64,000 nucleotides of DNA from Turbatrix aceti. Its lineage: Eukaryota; Nematoda; Chromadorea; Rhabditida; Panagrolaimidae. Shown piece by piece: positions 39,994 to 50,738 of this stretch. The first letter of the stretch is position 1; each line of letters begins with the position of its first letter. Where the stretch lies: contig OZ017769.1 of NCBI GenBank assembly GCA_963969345.1, positions 434,001 to 498,000 of the forward strand, given 5' to 3'. The position numbers and the translations under genes are program-made. The notes beneath the pieces are model-generated. The model ran no database searches. It worked only from the letters and a program-made list of their open reading frames with translations, and had not been told where the DNA came from.

Positions 39994-41995
39994 CTAAAAA
40001 ATAAGAAAAGTATTGTTGACCTCGCTCGTCCGTCAAAATTAAATATAACCACGTAAAGAGGGAAAGCAACAGAGGATCGAGGTAAAACAAAATGCAGGGG
40101 GGACTTGAACATGACAATAGGCACCCTACCTCGCGTCAAACTTGATCCTAGAGGTGTTTATAGTAGGTTTCCCAGAGGGGTGTTGTTGTCGATGAAAACC
40201 ACCACCCCACTCCTCCCTCCCGCAGCATGTATGGGGAATCACGATGTGCTGGATGTGAGCGTAAACCAAAATGGAAGTGTTTTTCTATGATGCACGCCTG
40301 AATCATGCGTATCACATATGGAAATGGGAAATAGTTTACGTCAGGTGTCTGGGCGACAGGAAAAGAGAGATTAATATTACAACAATTCTCAACCTGTGGA
40401 GCCGGTTGACAGGTAAAAAACCGCAACTTCCGAGTAAATTATTAATAATAAACACCGTCACCGCCGACGACGACCTACGACCTACGACCAACGACAACGA
40501 CGACGACGACAGTCATCACCGACAAACAACAACCCATCGACGAATTGAGCGGACAGGACAGCGCCTGCCTCCGGTGAACGCACTTCAAAACCACGTGAAT
40601 ATCAGTCAGTCGACAGACAACCTGGAGTAGGGCGAACTGAACGGCTTGATAGATAAGGGGAGGGGAGGGGGCTAATTACGATACAAAGGGGATCTACGAT
40701 CACAAACAAATCACAACGCACATTTTTTCAAGGTTGAAAAAACAACAAAAAACAGGTGTAGCAATTGTTTATCATTCTAGAACAAAGTTTACTTTTGTTT
40801 TACACGTTTACGATCTTTGTGGATTTTTTATACATCGAAAGGTCAAAAAGTTATTTTTTTTGTTTTTTGAGCACGACTTTTCGCGATCTAAAAAGCAATT
40901 TGGTTTGAAAACGCAACCTCGATGTAGCAAAAAAACCTCGTGAACAAAAATGAGATCACAAATGTATAAACACAGACAGTTGTCCCCTCCTCTGCCGACG
41001 CACATCCTCCCCCTCTACCCTCCAAGCAATAATAACCTGAGCACTCACCTACCTAGTCGGGGGCACTCATCACCGATCGATCCATCTGACGATCGATCAA
41101 CCCAGCCAACCTCTGTGCCTTGGTTGGTTCGCTTCTGCCGTATGTCGCATATTTTTCAGGGTCAACTTTCTTTCTTCCGCGCTTTTGATCTCCTGCACAT
41201 GGGTGCAGTGCCTTTTTTATGTCCTTCCAAGCCGAAGAACTGTCTTCCACGCGTCTGCGTGAAGTGACGGTAAACATGGCGTCTGTCTCGGGCCCGGACG
41301 ACGGGGACGACAGGTCTTACGGCTAGCATGCACAAAAGAATTCAAACTCAACTCAAAAACGCCATTATACTCATTCCTGGGCAGCAGGAGGAAGGTGAGA
41401 CTCCAACATCAAAGCCACGGATAACAAAAAAAATTTTCTCCTTTTTTTCTTGCGCAAGAGAGAAAAATCAGAACAGTTTCCGGGTAAAAATGCAAATAGA
41501 AAAATTATTAAATATACACTCCTTTGATTTCTGACAACCAGTGAAGCAGAGAGCACTCACAGTGCCCAATATAAACAGTAAAATCATAAAAAAAGGTATC
41601 CTACAAAGTTTAGCCTTCCCCCCTCCACCTCCAATTCCACTCCCACCGTGGAAGTCAAGTTTACATTTAATCCGATCTCCGATATCCTTTTTTTTTGAAT
41701 AAAAAGTACATGCACACGCGCACCGCACCCATTGTTCTGCCGTAACCAAAGGAGCTCAACTTTTTCCGCCAAAAGCTCAACTTCGACCGTAAACAAATCC
41801 AAAATCCACCAAATCTGCAAAAAAAACGTATGTAGAACAAACTGAAAAAACCAAAACCGCAGTTTCTGTGAAACAAGCAAAAAGTTACGATACATCGTAT
41901 TTTTATCATCAATAAAAAGGTCATAAAAACTCAACAAAATTAGACACGTCCAACAACAAAAAAGCGTTGATTACCGGCGTCAGGGTGCAAATTCA
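39994..41995. other. Intergenic stretch with low-complexity DNA
   Basis: About 2 kb. 40460-40520 is a GAC/ACG-rich run. A frame at 41584-41829 (minus) follows a strong TTTTTTTTGCAG acceptor and ends near a GTAGGA donor, but I could not link it to any other exon. The rest is AT-rich without recognisable features. Confidence 0.4.
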
Positions 41996-42613
41996 TTATT
42001 TTCCCTTCCCGCCGCCTTTCTTCCCCTCGAGTCGCTTTTTCGGTCTAATAAAAGGGTTGTCATCGCTGGCTTTGGCCTGGAACGGTCGTTTCGGTCCCCT
42101 GTTCTGGTCCATGGCATCCGGGAAGAGGCTGCCAACGCCCGACGACAGCTTGGCATCCTTTGACGTGTTTCTCGGCAGATCGGGCCGGTCGAACTCGACC
42201 CGAGTCACCGGGGCCCTCGGAACCACGATCGGCAGCGGAGGGAGTGCTTCGTCCGCGGAAGACTGCTGACTGCCGCAGGTCGTCTCTGCGGGAAACGGTG
42301 TGGAGCTGAGCAGGATAGCGAGATAGGAGGTTCTCTTGGATAGATCGTCCGGGTTGCAGCGTCCGGAGACGGTCGACCACTGATAGACTGCTCGGGGCGC
42401 AGAGATGCGTTTGACGGCTTCGACAATGGAAACGAGTCGTGTCGAGGCTCCTGCCGGGGCGTGGAGCAAGACAGGGGGCGTATTCGGGGTCAGGAGTTCT
42501 TCGACGAGCTTAGGAACAAAGTGGGAGGGATTTGAGTTCTTTTTCACCGGAAAGATCTTCGAGGAGATCGTCAGGGAAGGCGGGAAGTCGAATTTGAGAT
42601 CAGTGGCTGCCAT
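41996..42613 (-). CDS. Basic Alba-like RNA-binding protein (tentative)
   Basis: Single exon, 205 residues, ATG at 42613. An acceptor (TTGTTTTAG) lies 6 bases upstream. Residues about 25-75 (NPSHFVPKLVEELL, then PPVLLHAPAGASTRLVSIVE and AVKRI) have the strand-helix order of the Alba/Rpp25 fold: a conserved small-residue turn between a hydrophobic strand and a helix. The rest is Pro/Ser-rich, and the C-terminus is strongly basic (FIRPKKRLEGKKGGGKGK), which suits RNA or DNA binding. If correct it could belong to RNase P/MRP or to an Alba translation regulator, but the match is weak and a nematode-specific protein is possible. It lies downstream of PIP5K on the same strand, about 250 bases beyond that gene's poly(A) signal. 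Confidence 0.8.
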   Translation of the reverse strand: MAATDLKFDFPPSLTISSKIFPVKKNSNPSHFVPKLVEELLTPNTPPVLLHAPAGASTRLVSIVEAVKRISAPRAVYQWSTVSGRCNPDDLSKRTSYLAILLSSTPFPAETTCGSQQSSADEALPPLPIVVPRAPVTRVEFDRPDLPRNTSKDAKLSSGVGSLFPDAMDQNRGPKRPFQAKASDDNPFIRPKKRLEGKKGGGKGK

Positions 42614-42873
42614 CAGAGACTAAAACAATAAAAAGTTTAAAAAGGAATTTAAAAAATCTAAAAAAAACAATTATGATTTTTTTACTTAAAAAATCTAGAA
42701 AAAGGCATTCTTCATACTTTTTTTGCAAAGAAAACTTTTTTTTTACCCAAACGAGGCAAGTTTTTTTCGGAAAAAATTATATTTAAAAAATATTTAAAAA
42801 ACAGCATTATTTACGGTCCTTGAAGCCGCTAATCCACCCCCTCCAATCCTTCACAAGTTCTAATCACTGAGCC

Positions 42874-42879
42874 TTTATT
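42874..42879 (-). terminator. Poly(A) signal of PIP5K
   Basis: AATAAA on the minus strand, about 150 bases after the predicted PIP5K stop at 43032. Confidence 0.6.
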
Positions 42880-43031
42880 GCCACCCCTTCAATACGCCAA
42901 AATATCTACAACGTGACAAGTGAACAAACGGAAAAGCATGCCACCGGCAGCTAAAGTAAAACGACCGCCGGCAACCGGCTCGACTCGACGTCGACCGGAC
43001 CGGCCGGTCAAAGTCGAAACGGTAAGGTGAG

Positions 43032-46000
43032 TTAAAAAGAGGGAAGACGCATCGTAGAAGGGTAGTAGTAAGTCGAAGACGGTGGTGGTCGAGGGTATGA
43101 GGAGGAAGAGGAAGAGGAAGAGAATATATGAGAAATAGTTGAAGAATACCTATCAGAGGAATAAGAATGAATTTCTTCGGTGACAAGGCGAGTTGTCATG
43201 ATCGATGTCGAAGACCTTGACGGTGACACCACTGACACCGAGTAGCTTACTGGCACTTCTAGTGTATCACAGGTGAGTTGTCTGCAACGGCACTAGATAA
43301 TAATAAATAACTCATTTGAGGGTGAGAATAATCTGACTAACTTCGACTGGCGATGTACCAGATTCACCCGGTTGCGGCTGTAGGGCAGGATCGTCGAAAT
43401 TTTCGGGTTCGGCTTTCGTTGCAAATAATCTCTCCACTTTTTTCTTTTTCCTAAAAAAGGCATCATTTTGGTCAGAAAACAATTAAATGAGACATAAAAT
43501 GCCCCAATTCGGGTCCTTGTTATTGGAAATCGTAAAAAAATGCCAATGCAATAAAAAAACTCACTCATCGCCTTGCGGAAGCTGTCGCAGCAAGTAAGAC
43601 CTTCTTTCGGGATTTCCCCTCGCCGAAATGAGTGGTGCAACGGCGTCTGCTAGGTCCCGAGCATCTTCGTCTTTTTCGAGGACAACGCTTCTCGTTCGAC
43701 CGTGTTGGCTTCCCCGAACGGCGGGTGATTTCATTGCTAAAATTAATCGTAAAAAAAGCAAGAGCCAAAAAAACCAACCTATATAAGAATGAACAATATT
43801 CCGGAACTTATTGGGCTTGTGATGCATAAAATCGGCAGAACCCTTGCAAAACACCCTCGTTGAGATGTACTCTTGAAAGCGAGCAGCGTAGAACGACGGA
43901 TTGTGCACCGATATACTGTCGCCATCGTGAAGTACACTTTTCCAGGTATGCTCCAGCTTTTTGAACAACTGATAGCTTTGGAGGATGTCAATGACGCCCA
44001 GGAAGAGTAGCAACCGCTCACCTTTGCCATTCTTCGCAGGAACACCTCCTTCGCTGTAAATAAAACACAAATGAGTTCAAAGTAACAAATAAAACATAGT
44101 AAAAAATTTCGAATCGAAAAATACAAATCGCAAAAAAATTTAAAATAAAACTATTTGTTTTTTAGACTTTTTCGTTCATTTTTTTAAATCATTTTTGTTC
44201 AAGAACTCACTCATGGGGTGACCTAGTGTTGAAATCCAGTTGATAGGCTTTCCACGCTTCAGCACGGGCTATTGCCCTCTCAGTGGCGGCTATTGATGCG
44301 GCTGTTGAGCTACCGCCCACCGAATTCGTGTCACCGTCATACTCGCCTCCGGGAAATTCTGCTTCAGCCAGATCTAGGTTATGAACGCCCATTAGCAGAC
44401 TGTAGTCCATGATTTTAAAGCTTCGAAGCACCTAAAAATTGAAATTGCCAATTTTTTAGTCTTTTTTGTTGAACAGAAACTTACAGTACAATCCCGATTA
44501 ATGATGTCAGTGATGGCGTCATACGTACTGGGATCGAGAATAATTCCCTGCTTGTATTCGTCGTTGAAATCCAAATCCTTGAGCGTTGGATTCAATTTTT
44601 CACGTTCGTGTTTCGATGCAAAACGTTTGTAAGTCGAGCCTTTGAGATCGAATTTTTGGTGCATACGTATGGAATTTGGCAGTAAATTATTCATTACGAG
44701 TAGACGAATGTTCTTTCCCCGACCTTGGTAACAAAAGAGGCCAAAGAACTTGGGTAGTAGCGTTCGGGGATTTTGGTGTAAGTTCTAAACAAAAATATTT
44801 AGGACGACGTAAAAATATGCTCAAAACTCACCAAATAATAACCAGGTAACAATTTTCTAAGAAATTCAGCTTCTTTGTGTTGAAGTGTTTTGATGATAAA
44901 TTTATCGTCAGTGCTAACATAAAAAATAGACCCGCTAGCGCCAGGGTTACTGAGTTCTTTGAGAGAATTTGCACATAAAGATTTCTGAAAAAATACGGAC
45001 CAAATAAGTGGAAAAGTCTTCAAAAAAGGCCAATGTGCATGTAATGTTCAGCCAGCTGACGTCACACATCCGGGGGCCATTGTTGTAACAAAACATCGTG
45101 AGAGCAATGAATGATAAAAAGGAAAAGGGAAGCCTAAATGTCCAAAAAAGCAATAAAACGTAACTTACAAGAAAATCGTCAGGTTTGATGTTGAAAATAT
45201 TGCGAAAAAAACGAAAAGCAGATGGAGCGTATGACTTGAAACGAAAATCATCGTACTTATGAGACGGCGTTGTTTGGGAGCCCATGCTAAAAAAAAGAAG
45301 TTAGAAAAGAATAATAATGATCTGTCGTCGAAAAGACAAGCATGAAAAAGATACGATACCAAAATATTTTTTGTTGTGACTTCCGCGAAGGAACAACAAA
45401 AATCCTAACGCGATTTTAGCGTTACAATTGTTTTGTTACCATCAAAATTGATCGTTTCTCTCTGTAGCGCATTCCCAGACAAAAAACAATACGTATCGTT
45501 CTTTTTCTCTTCCAAGCGTTATTTATCTCTTATTTCCCAATTTTTCATAAAAACTTACTTTGGAAAAGAAACTTCTTCTATAACGTCAAAGTCTTGAATG
45601 AGAATATCGCGATCCGGTAGATTGGCGAGCGATCCAAGGCTATTCGCAATGCCCAGCTGTATCGCTCCCATAAGCGCATTGCTGGGCACTCGCTTGTAGC
45701 TCACTTCACCCTGTCGATCAATTCTTCGATGTCCAAGTTTCTGCTTTTCTTTGACTTCCTCCGAGAAGGTGACTTGCTTGGTATCAGTTGCTGCATTTGT
45801 TGTTGAAGGTGGAGGCAGCGTCAATTCCACTGAAAAAAGGTTGGCTTTTTTACTATTTTTTCAGACAGTTCACTTTGAGATCACACTTCCTTTTTTGCGT
45901 GGTTACTGTTTTCTATTCAAGAACGAGAAAAGAAAACAAATCCCGTTCCCGTGTGGTTCGACTACCAAACAGCCCGGTACGTGGGATATTTACAGTTTTT

Positions 46001-46117
46001 TTCATTGCACAACAGAAAGTCTCCCAACGAACCTTGTTGGATATCGTTCACTCCACGATGAAGTTCGCGGGGTGGAGACGACGACGAGGACGCCGTCGCC
46101 ACCGCTGCCGATGACAT
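43032..46117 (-). CDS. ppk-1: Type I phosphatidylinositol-4-phosphate 5-kinase
   Basis: Makes PI(4,5)P2 at the plasma membrane, upstream of actin, endocytosis and phospholipase C signalling. Ten exons, leftward: 46117-46033, 45829-45559, 45286-45169, 44984-44832, 44784-44485, 44431-44211, 44053-43779, 43736-43565, 43450-43342 and 43292-43032; 654 residues (C. elegans PPK-1 is slightly over 600). Core blocks: [107 protein letters not shown] and [18 protein letters not shown], so the kinase looks intact. N-terminal and C-terminal tails are Ser/Pro-rich. The last exon depends on a CTAG acceptor at 43293-43294, and the first junction uses a weak GTTCGT donor; these two joins are the least certain. 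The gene diverges from SNX-1. Confidence 0.92.
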
Positions 46118-47804
46118 GGCTCACCTTGCACACGCGGTCTGAAAGCGGTCTCGGCGTCTTCACGGGAAGAAGGCAATAAGACGGCGAAAAAGGAAAGAAG
46201 ACGTGATATTTGTGTGTGAGATGTTGTCAGTTCAGTCAGTCAGCGCGCGCATACACGCGCACACACGACGATTCAAAGTCAGTCTAAAAACGTGAAAGGA
46301 CACGATGATCGCCCATGGTTTATCAGTGAAACAGCAAAAAAACCAGCAAAACGCGAGTAGAAACAAAACGAATTCTTAGCGCGCCGGGAGGCAAAAGAAT
46401 TTCAAAAAAAAGTTTCGGCATAGACGGGAAAAAATTATTATTGAACGAACGCGGCGCTGCTGGCGGGCAGTATAGGCCAGCCACCACTGGTCTCCGCGCT
46501 TTTGTCTCTTTCCCTATTTTTTGGTCTTCTCTTTCTATGGTCGTTGTCGTCGGTTCGTCGATCGATGCGAGACGAGGGAAAAAAGTAATAGGCTGGTGGG
46601 GGAAAGATGGGGCGAATCGCGGACGTCGTTGCAGCGTGCGCAGCCGCATACGTGCGCGCGTTGCTTCGTTGTCATATCTGCTCTCCCGGCGAAGTGGCGC
46701 AAATATCGACACGCGGCGGCGCGGCGCGGCAGCAGAGCGGCTCCAAATCCAACAACGCGCAAGGACCCCGGGACCGGGACTTGTGGGGCAGGCACGCAAC
46801 ACAACACGCGCTGGTGGCGATGACAACTCCCATCATCACGCGTGACGCGTCCTTTACTACTTACTGCCCTGCTGGGGATTTTTTGGTGGTTGCTCTCTTG
46901 TCACCACCCAGCCGTTGTTTAGACTGCTTGGCATGACAGTTGCGAATGGGGAGGATGATGGGTCGACGGATCATCCCGACCATTAACGCTTACTTACTTA
47001 GCTTCTAGAGTCCTTTTTGTTTTTTAATCAAAAAATAAAAGGGACTAATTGGATAATAGGAAAACACGATCACGCATGTATTCATCTACAGCGACGACGA
47101 CAGACCCAGTTTTTCTGAAAAATCGTCGTAGATATACATAAATGATCGTGTATTCCCTAGTCACGGTTATTGCCACCTAGGGCAACAACGCAACCAACGT
47201 ACGTAGAAGAAAAAATGAAGGAGACGGCCTTCTTCGTTCCCCCTCCTCCCTTTTTTCGTCTTCGAAATTCAATGCATCATCCCACAAACGCCACGCCGCC
47301 GCCACCGCCGCTGTGGCCGCTACCGCCGCCAGCACGCAAGCAGCGAGAGTTCCAACTTCGACAATGCCCCCGCCGGCGCTTTGCTCTCTTTCTGTTAGTG
47401 GTGTGCTGTGTCGTGACGTTCGTTTTTTGCCTGCTTGCTTGCTTGCTCAACGACGACGTAGTTTTATAGCAGGCAGAAGATAGTACATAGTTGTTGTCCC
47501 TCCTGCTGCCGGGCCCTACGGCGGTACGTTTACAGACGCGCCCGTCCCGTCTCGTCCCGCGCGTGTGTGTGCGTGTATTTAGTAAGGCTCTCGCTCCCAT
47601 CCATGTACATGTTCTCTCTTGCGGTTGTTTTCTTTGCCCGGTGCTCTCTTCTTCCTTCCCTCATTTGTAGTTGACGTTGGTTCTTTTTTCCTCCCCTCCC
47701 CTGCCAATTGTTTTTATTCCCGAACGAGCGCGCTCTGAGTCATTGATTTGCGTTTTTTTTCTTATTCCGGAGGCGTCTTTCAAGGCCATGAATTGTTGTA
47801 GGCT
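46118..47804. other. Divergent promoter region between PIP5K and SNX-1
   Basis: 1.7 kb head-to-head spacer. 46600-46850 and 47280-47400 are GC-rich with CpG-dense, CGGCGG-like runs; open frames of up to 167 residues occur there on both strands, as expected of GC-rich DNA, and none looks like a known protein. A strong hairpin lies at 47056-47160. Confidence 0.5.
47056..47160. ncRNA. Long hairpin, candidate microRNA precursor or small MITE
   Basis: The left arm AGGAAAACACGATCA, ATGTAT, CATCTAC, GACGA pairs in order with the right arm TCGTC, GTAGATATACAT and TGATCGTGTATTCCCT, giving a stem of about 40 bp with small bulges and a loop of about 20 nt. Length and shape suit a microRNA precursor; a tiny foldback element is the alternative. 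Transcribed strand unknown. Confidence 0.4.
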
Positions 47805-49560
47805 ATGATTAACCCCGACGACTTGCTGCCTGTCTCCGACGATGAAACACCCCAGGAGGTTGGTTTCATTTCAATGATAAGAGCACAAAAAACATTTTTG
47901 CTGTTCAGAGCAAGCTCGTGATCTCTCAGCCCGCAGGTGACGGCGATGCAGGCGATGGGGAATCCGGGGACCAGTTGGACTCGTATGAAAAGCTGCCCGA
48001 AGGAGCTTCGATCACCATCAGTCTGCTGGGATACGAAAAGCGTGGCGATGGAATCAATGCCTACCTTGTTTACAAGATTTCAACCTATGTGAGTTTTTTT
48101 GGGGTGATAAATGAGTTTTTATATTGCACTTAGCATTCAAGGGGAAAAAAAGTGTTTACATTCGAGTTAGCTTGGTAGGACTCTGATCTGGGATAAAAGT
48201 ACAAGCTAATGATTTTGTTCTACTTTTTTTGCACCTTGTATAAAAAACGTAACACATAATGCGGATTTATTTTGTGAAAAACATCGATTATTGAACGGCT
48301 TATGTTTTTTTACCATGAAATTGCCAAAACTTGAACGTCGATAATTTTTGTTTACACTTTTATATAATCAAATTTTATTTTGTGAAGTAAACAAAAGCTC
48401 ATCGATAGTTTACAAACGAACCATTCAAAAATTCCAGGTCGATGGCCTCCCCGGCTACTCTGGATCATCGTACGAAGTCTATCGTCGATTCAGCGACTTC
48501 CTCGGCCTTCGTGCCAAACTCGTCGAAAAATACCAAGTCAAAGGCTTTCTCGTACCTGCTGCACCCGAAAAGTCTCTTTCTGCTTTGACAAAAACCAAGC
48601 TGAACTCGGGAAACGATGACTTGGTTTCAAAGTTCGTTTTTTTCCTTGTTGACTCCCTAAAATTGTTTTTTTGCCAATTTCAGTGAAGTTCTGGACAAGC
48701 GAGCGCGTGAACTTCAGCGCTTCCTCCGGCGCATCGCCCGTCACCCCAAACTCATCACTGACTGTGACGTGAGGGATTTTCTGACAATGGAGACAACGCT
48801 TCCGAAGGCCGCTTTTACTTCCGCCCTGTCGGGATCAAACATGAAGAAAATAATCAAATCCTTCGGCGACGTCTTCACCAAGATTGTCTTCCCGATGGAC
48901 GAAAATGACCGCTGGTTTGAACAGGTCCACAGCCAGGTGGATGAAATGGACGAACTCGTCGGCAGGCTACAGTCATCTGTCGATACCCTTGTCTCGCAGC
49001 GACGTGAACTCACGACTGCCGACGAACAGCTCGCGCGTGCCCTGACCATGCTGGCGTCTTGCGAGGAAAACACCTCGCTTGCACGCATCCTCTCCAAGGT
49101 CGGCGAAACCCATTCACAGCTTGCCGTCGTCGAGAAGCACATGACCGAACAGGACTCGGCGGTGCTGCTCGAGGTCGTCCAGGAACACATGGCACTCACC
49201 GGCGTGCTCAAGGACGTCTTCTACGAGCGCGTGAAAGCCTGGCAAAACTGGCAGGCGCAGCAGCAGGCTCTGGTCAAGAAGAGAGAAGTCAAGACGAGAC
49301 TCGAGCTCGCCGGAAAGACCGATCGCGCAAATCAGTGCCGTGACGAGCTCGTCGAATGCGAGCAGAAAGCCGACCAGATGGAGAAGGATTTCAAAGCGAT
49401 GAGTCGTGTAATTCGAGGAGAATTTGCTCGCTGCAGTCACCAGCGAAGCGAAGACCTCACCCTGGCTCTCATCGAATTCTTCGACGTTCTCATCGAATCC
49501 GAATCACAGGTTCTCGAGCAGTGGGAAAAGCTTCTGCCCGAGACCAAGCTTTCTGTCTGA
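47805..49560 (+). CDS. snx-1: Sorting nexin SNX1/SNX2 (retromer PX-BAR protein)
   Basis: Endosomal membrane-bending subunit that works with retromer in retrograde sorting. Four exons (47805-47858, 47909-48088, 48438-48631, 48684-49560), phases matching, 434 residues against about 470 in C. elegans SNX-1. A short acidic N-terminus leads into a PX domain: YLVYKISTY, then SSYEVYRRFSDFLGLRAKLV, GFLVPAAPEKS and RARELQRFLRRIARHP, including the basic and Pro residues that contact phosphoinositide. The rest is an uninterrupted helical BAR domain (FTKIVFPMDENDRWFEQVH, DELVGRLQSSVDTLVSQRRE, EWEKLLPET-like end). A GTAG acceptor lies 3 bases before the ATG, as in trans-splicing. Converges on bir-1. Confidence 0.92.
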
Positions 49561-49973
49561 TTGTCCCATGCGTTCGCGGCAACACAAAAAACTGCTCTCT
49601 GGGGTACCGCTAAATACATAACTTATTCTCTTTTCAACACAATCAATCACATCGTCATCTACATACAGTGTCAGTCATTTCGTGTCCTTGTTGTTCGCTT
49701 TTTTAATTATATTTTTTAACATTTGTAGTCTTGTATTGAAAACGCGTATTAATTAAATTCATAAATTAATTGTCATCCTGGAGTTAGCAAGAAATCGTAA
49801 AAATTGACTATTTTTTTGAAAAACGTTCTTTACTTTTTTTTCAGCATGTCAAGAAAACGGGAAAATAAAGCAAAAGTGGGCAACACAATTACGATATGTC
49901 CCAAAAAATCTCCCCTCGAGATCGAATGGAAACGCTGATAGTGGTGCAGCCACGTAAATAAGTACATACCAAG
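49561..49973. other. Convergent spacer, SNX-1 and BIR-1
   Basis: 413 bp tail-to-tail spacer, very AT-rich from 49690. AATAAA occurs on the plus strand near 49864, rather far from the SNX-1 stop. No coding signal seen. Confidence 0.45.
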
Positions 49974-50738
49974 TTAAGTTTCAGCTTTGGATTCCGGTAG
50001 TTTCGAATCAGCGATATGCTTTTTGTAGGGCGCAAGACGAGATTTGGCAACGGCGAAGTTCTCGGAACCCTGTTCCGTCCACATTGCCATGCGATCCATC
50101 TAAAGAACAACAGAAATTAGAATATTGTAGAAATGTAAAAATACAATACACAAATTTAGGCCTGATTACCGAGAGAAAACAAAAATATCGTAAATTAAAT
50201 TTTAAAAGGTGTTTGGTAAATGTTACTAATAAGTTAATCCCCTAAAAATTAAAAATAGACTACCCTAAATTTTTTGCAATTTCTGAATCAATTTTGACTC
50301 AAAAAAAACACCAAACCAATGCCATAAATTCCAATTCCCATACCCCAACAAACCGTCTTCGTAGCAGCAATGGCAGCCAACAGAAACTTGAACTGTCCAA
50401 CCGTCAGCTCGGCATCATCCGTGACACCGACTTCGATAAACGGACACATGGTCGAGTGATTGGCGTGCTCGATGGCTGGATCGTCTTCGGGATCCCAGTC
50501 CAAGTCCTTGCCACAAAACAGACACTTGGCAGTCGTGCTGAGGCTTGATTTCACAAATCCCGCCCGTGCAAGCTAAAAAAACAAAAAAATAACCCCAAAA
50601 ACAAAAAAAAAAGAAACTCACAGCCTCAGACGTGCATTTGGCTTCCTTGACCTTGTCATACTTCCAGTTTCGAAAAGTCTTGAGCCGATCTTCAAAAAAG
50701 AGATATTTGAAATCCTTGTCTTTGAATATGGCGTCCAT
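49974..50738 (-). CDS. bir-1: Survivin-type BIR protein (BIR-1)
   Basis: Chromosomal passenger complex subunit that targets Aurora B to centromeres and the spindle midzone. Three exons, leftward: 50738-50622, 50572-50354 and 50099-49974, phase 0 throughout, 153 residues (human survivin 142). The BIR domain starts YLFFEDRLKTFRNW and carries the zinc ligands C56, C59, H75 and C82 (CLFCGKDLDWDPEDDP, then IEHANHSTMCPF). The Cys-to-His spacing is one residue shorter than in human survivin, as in C. elegans BIR-1. A helical tail follows, including EQGSENFAVAKSRLAPYKKH. An acceptor (ATTTTTAG) lies 7 bases before the ATG. Confidence 0.93.

Noticed and set aside
40440..40628. Asp/Thr-rich frame (DDDLRPTTNDNDDDDS)
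   Set aside because: Encoded by GAC/ACG microsatellite-like DNA; more likely leader or promoter sequence of the leftward gene.
41584..41829. Exon-like frame after a strong acceptor (minus strand)
   Set aside because: No start codon, partner exon or family likeness could be found; a lone good acceptor in AT-rich DNA is common.
46323..46845. Long frames on both strands in GC-rich DNA (167 and 134 codons)
   Set aside because: They overlap each other on opposite strands, begin with TTG or internal codons, and are rich in Arg, Ala and Pro as expected from GC-rich promoter DNA.
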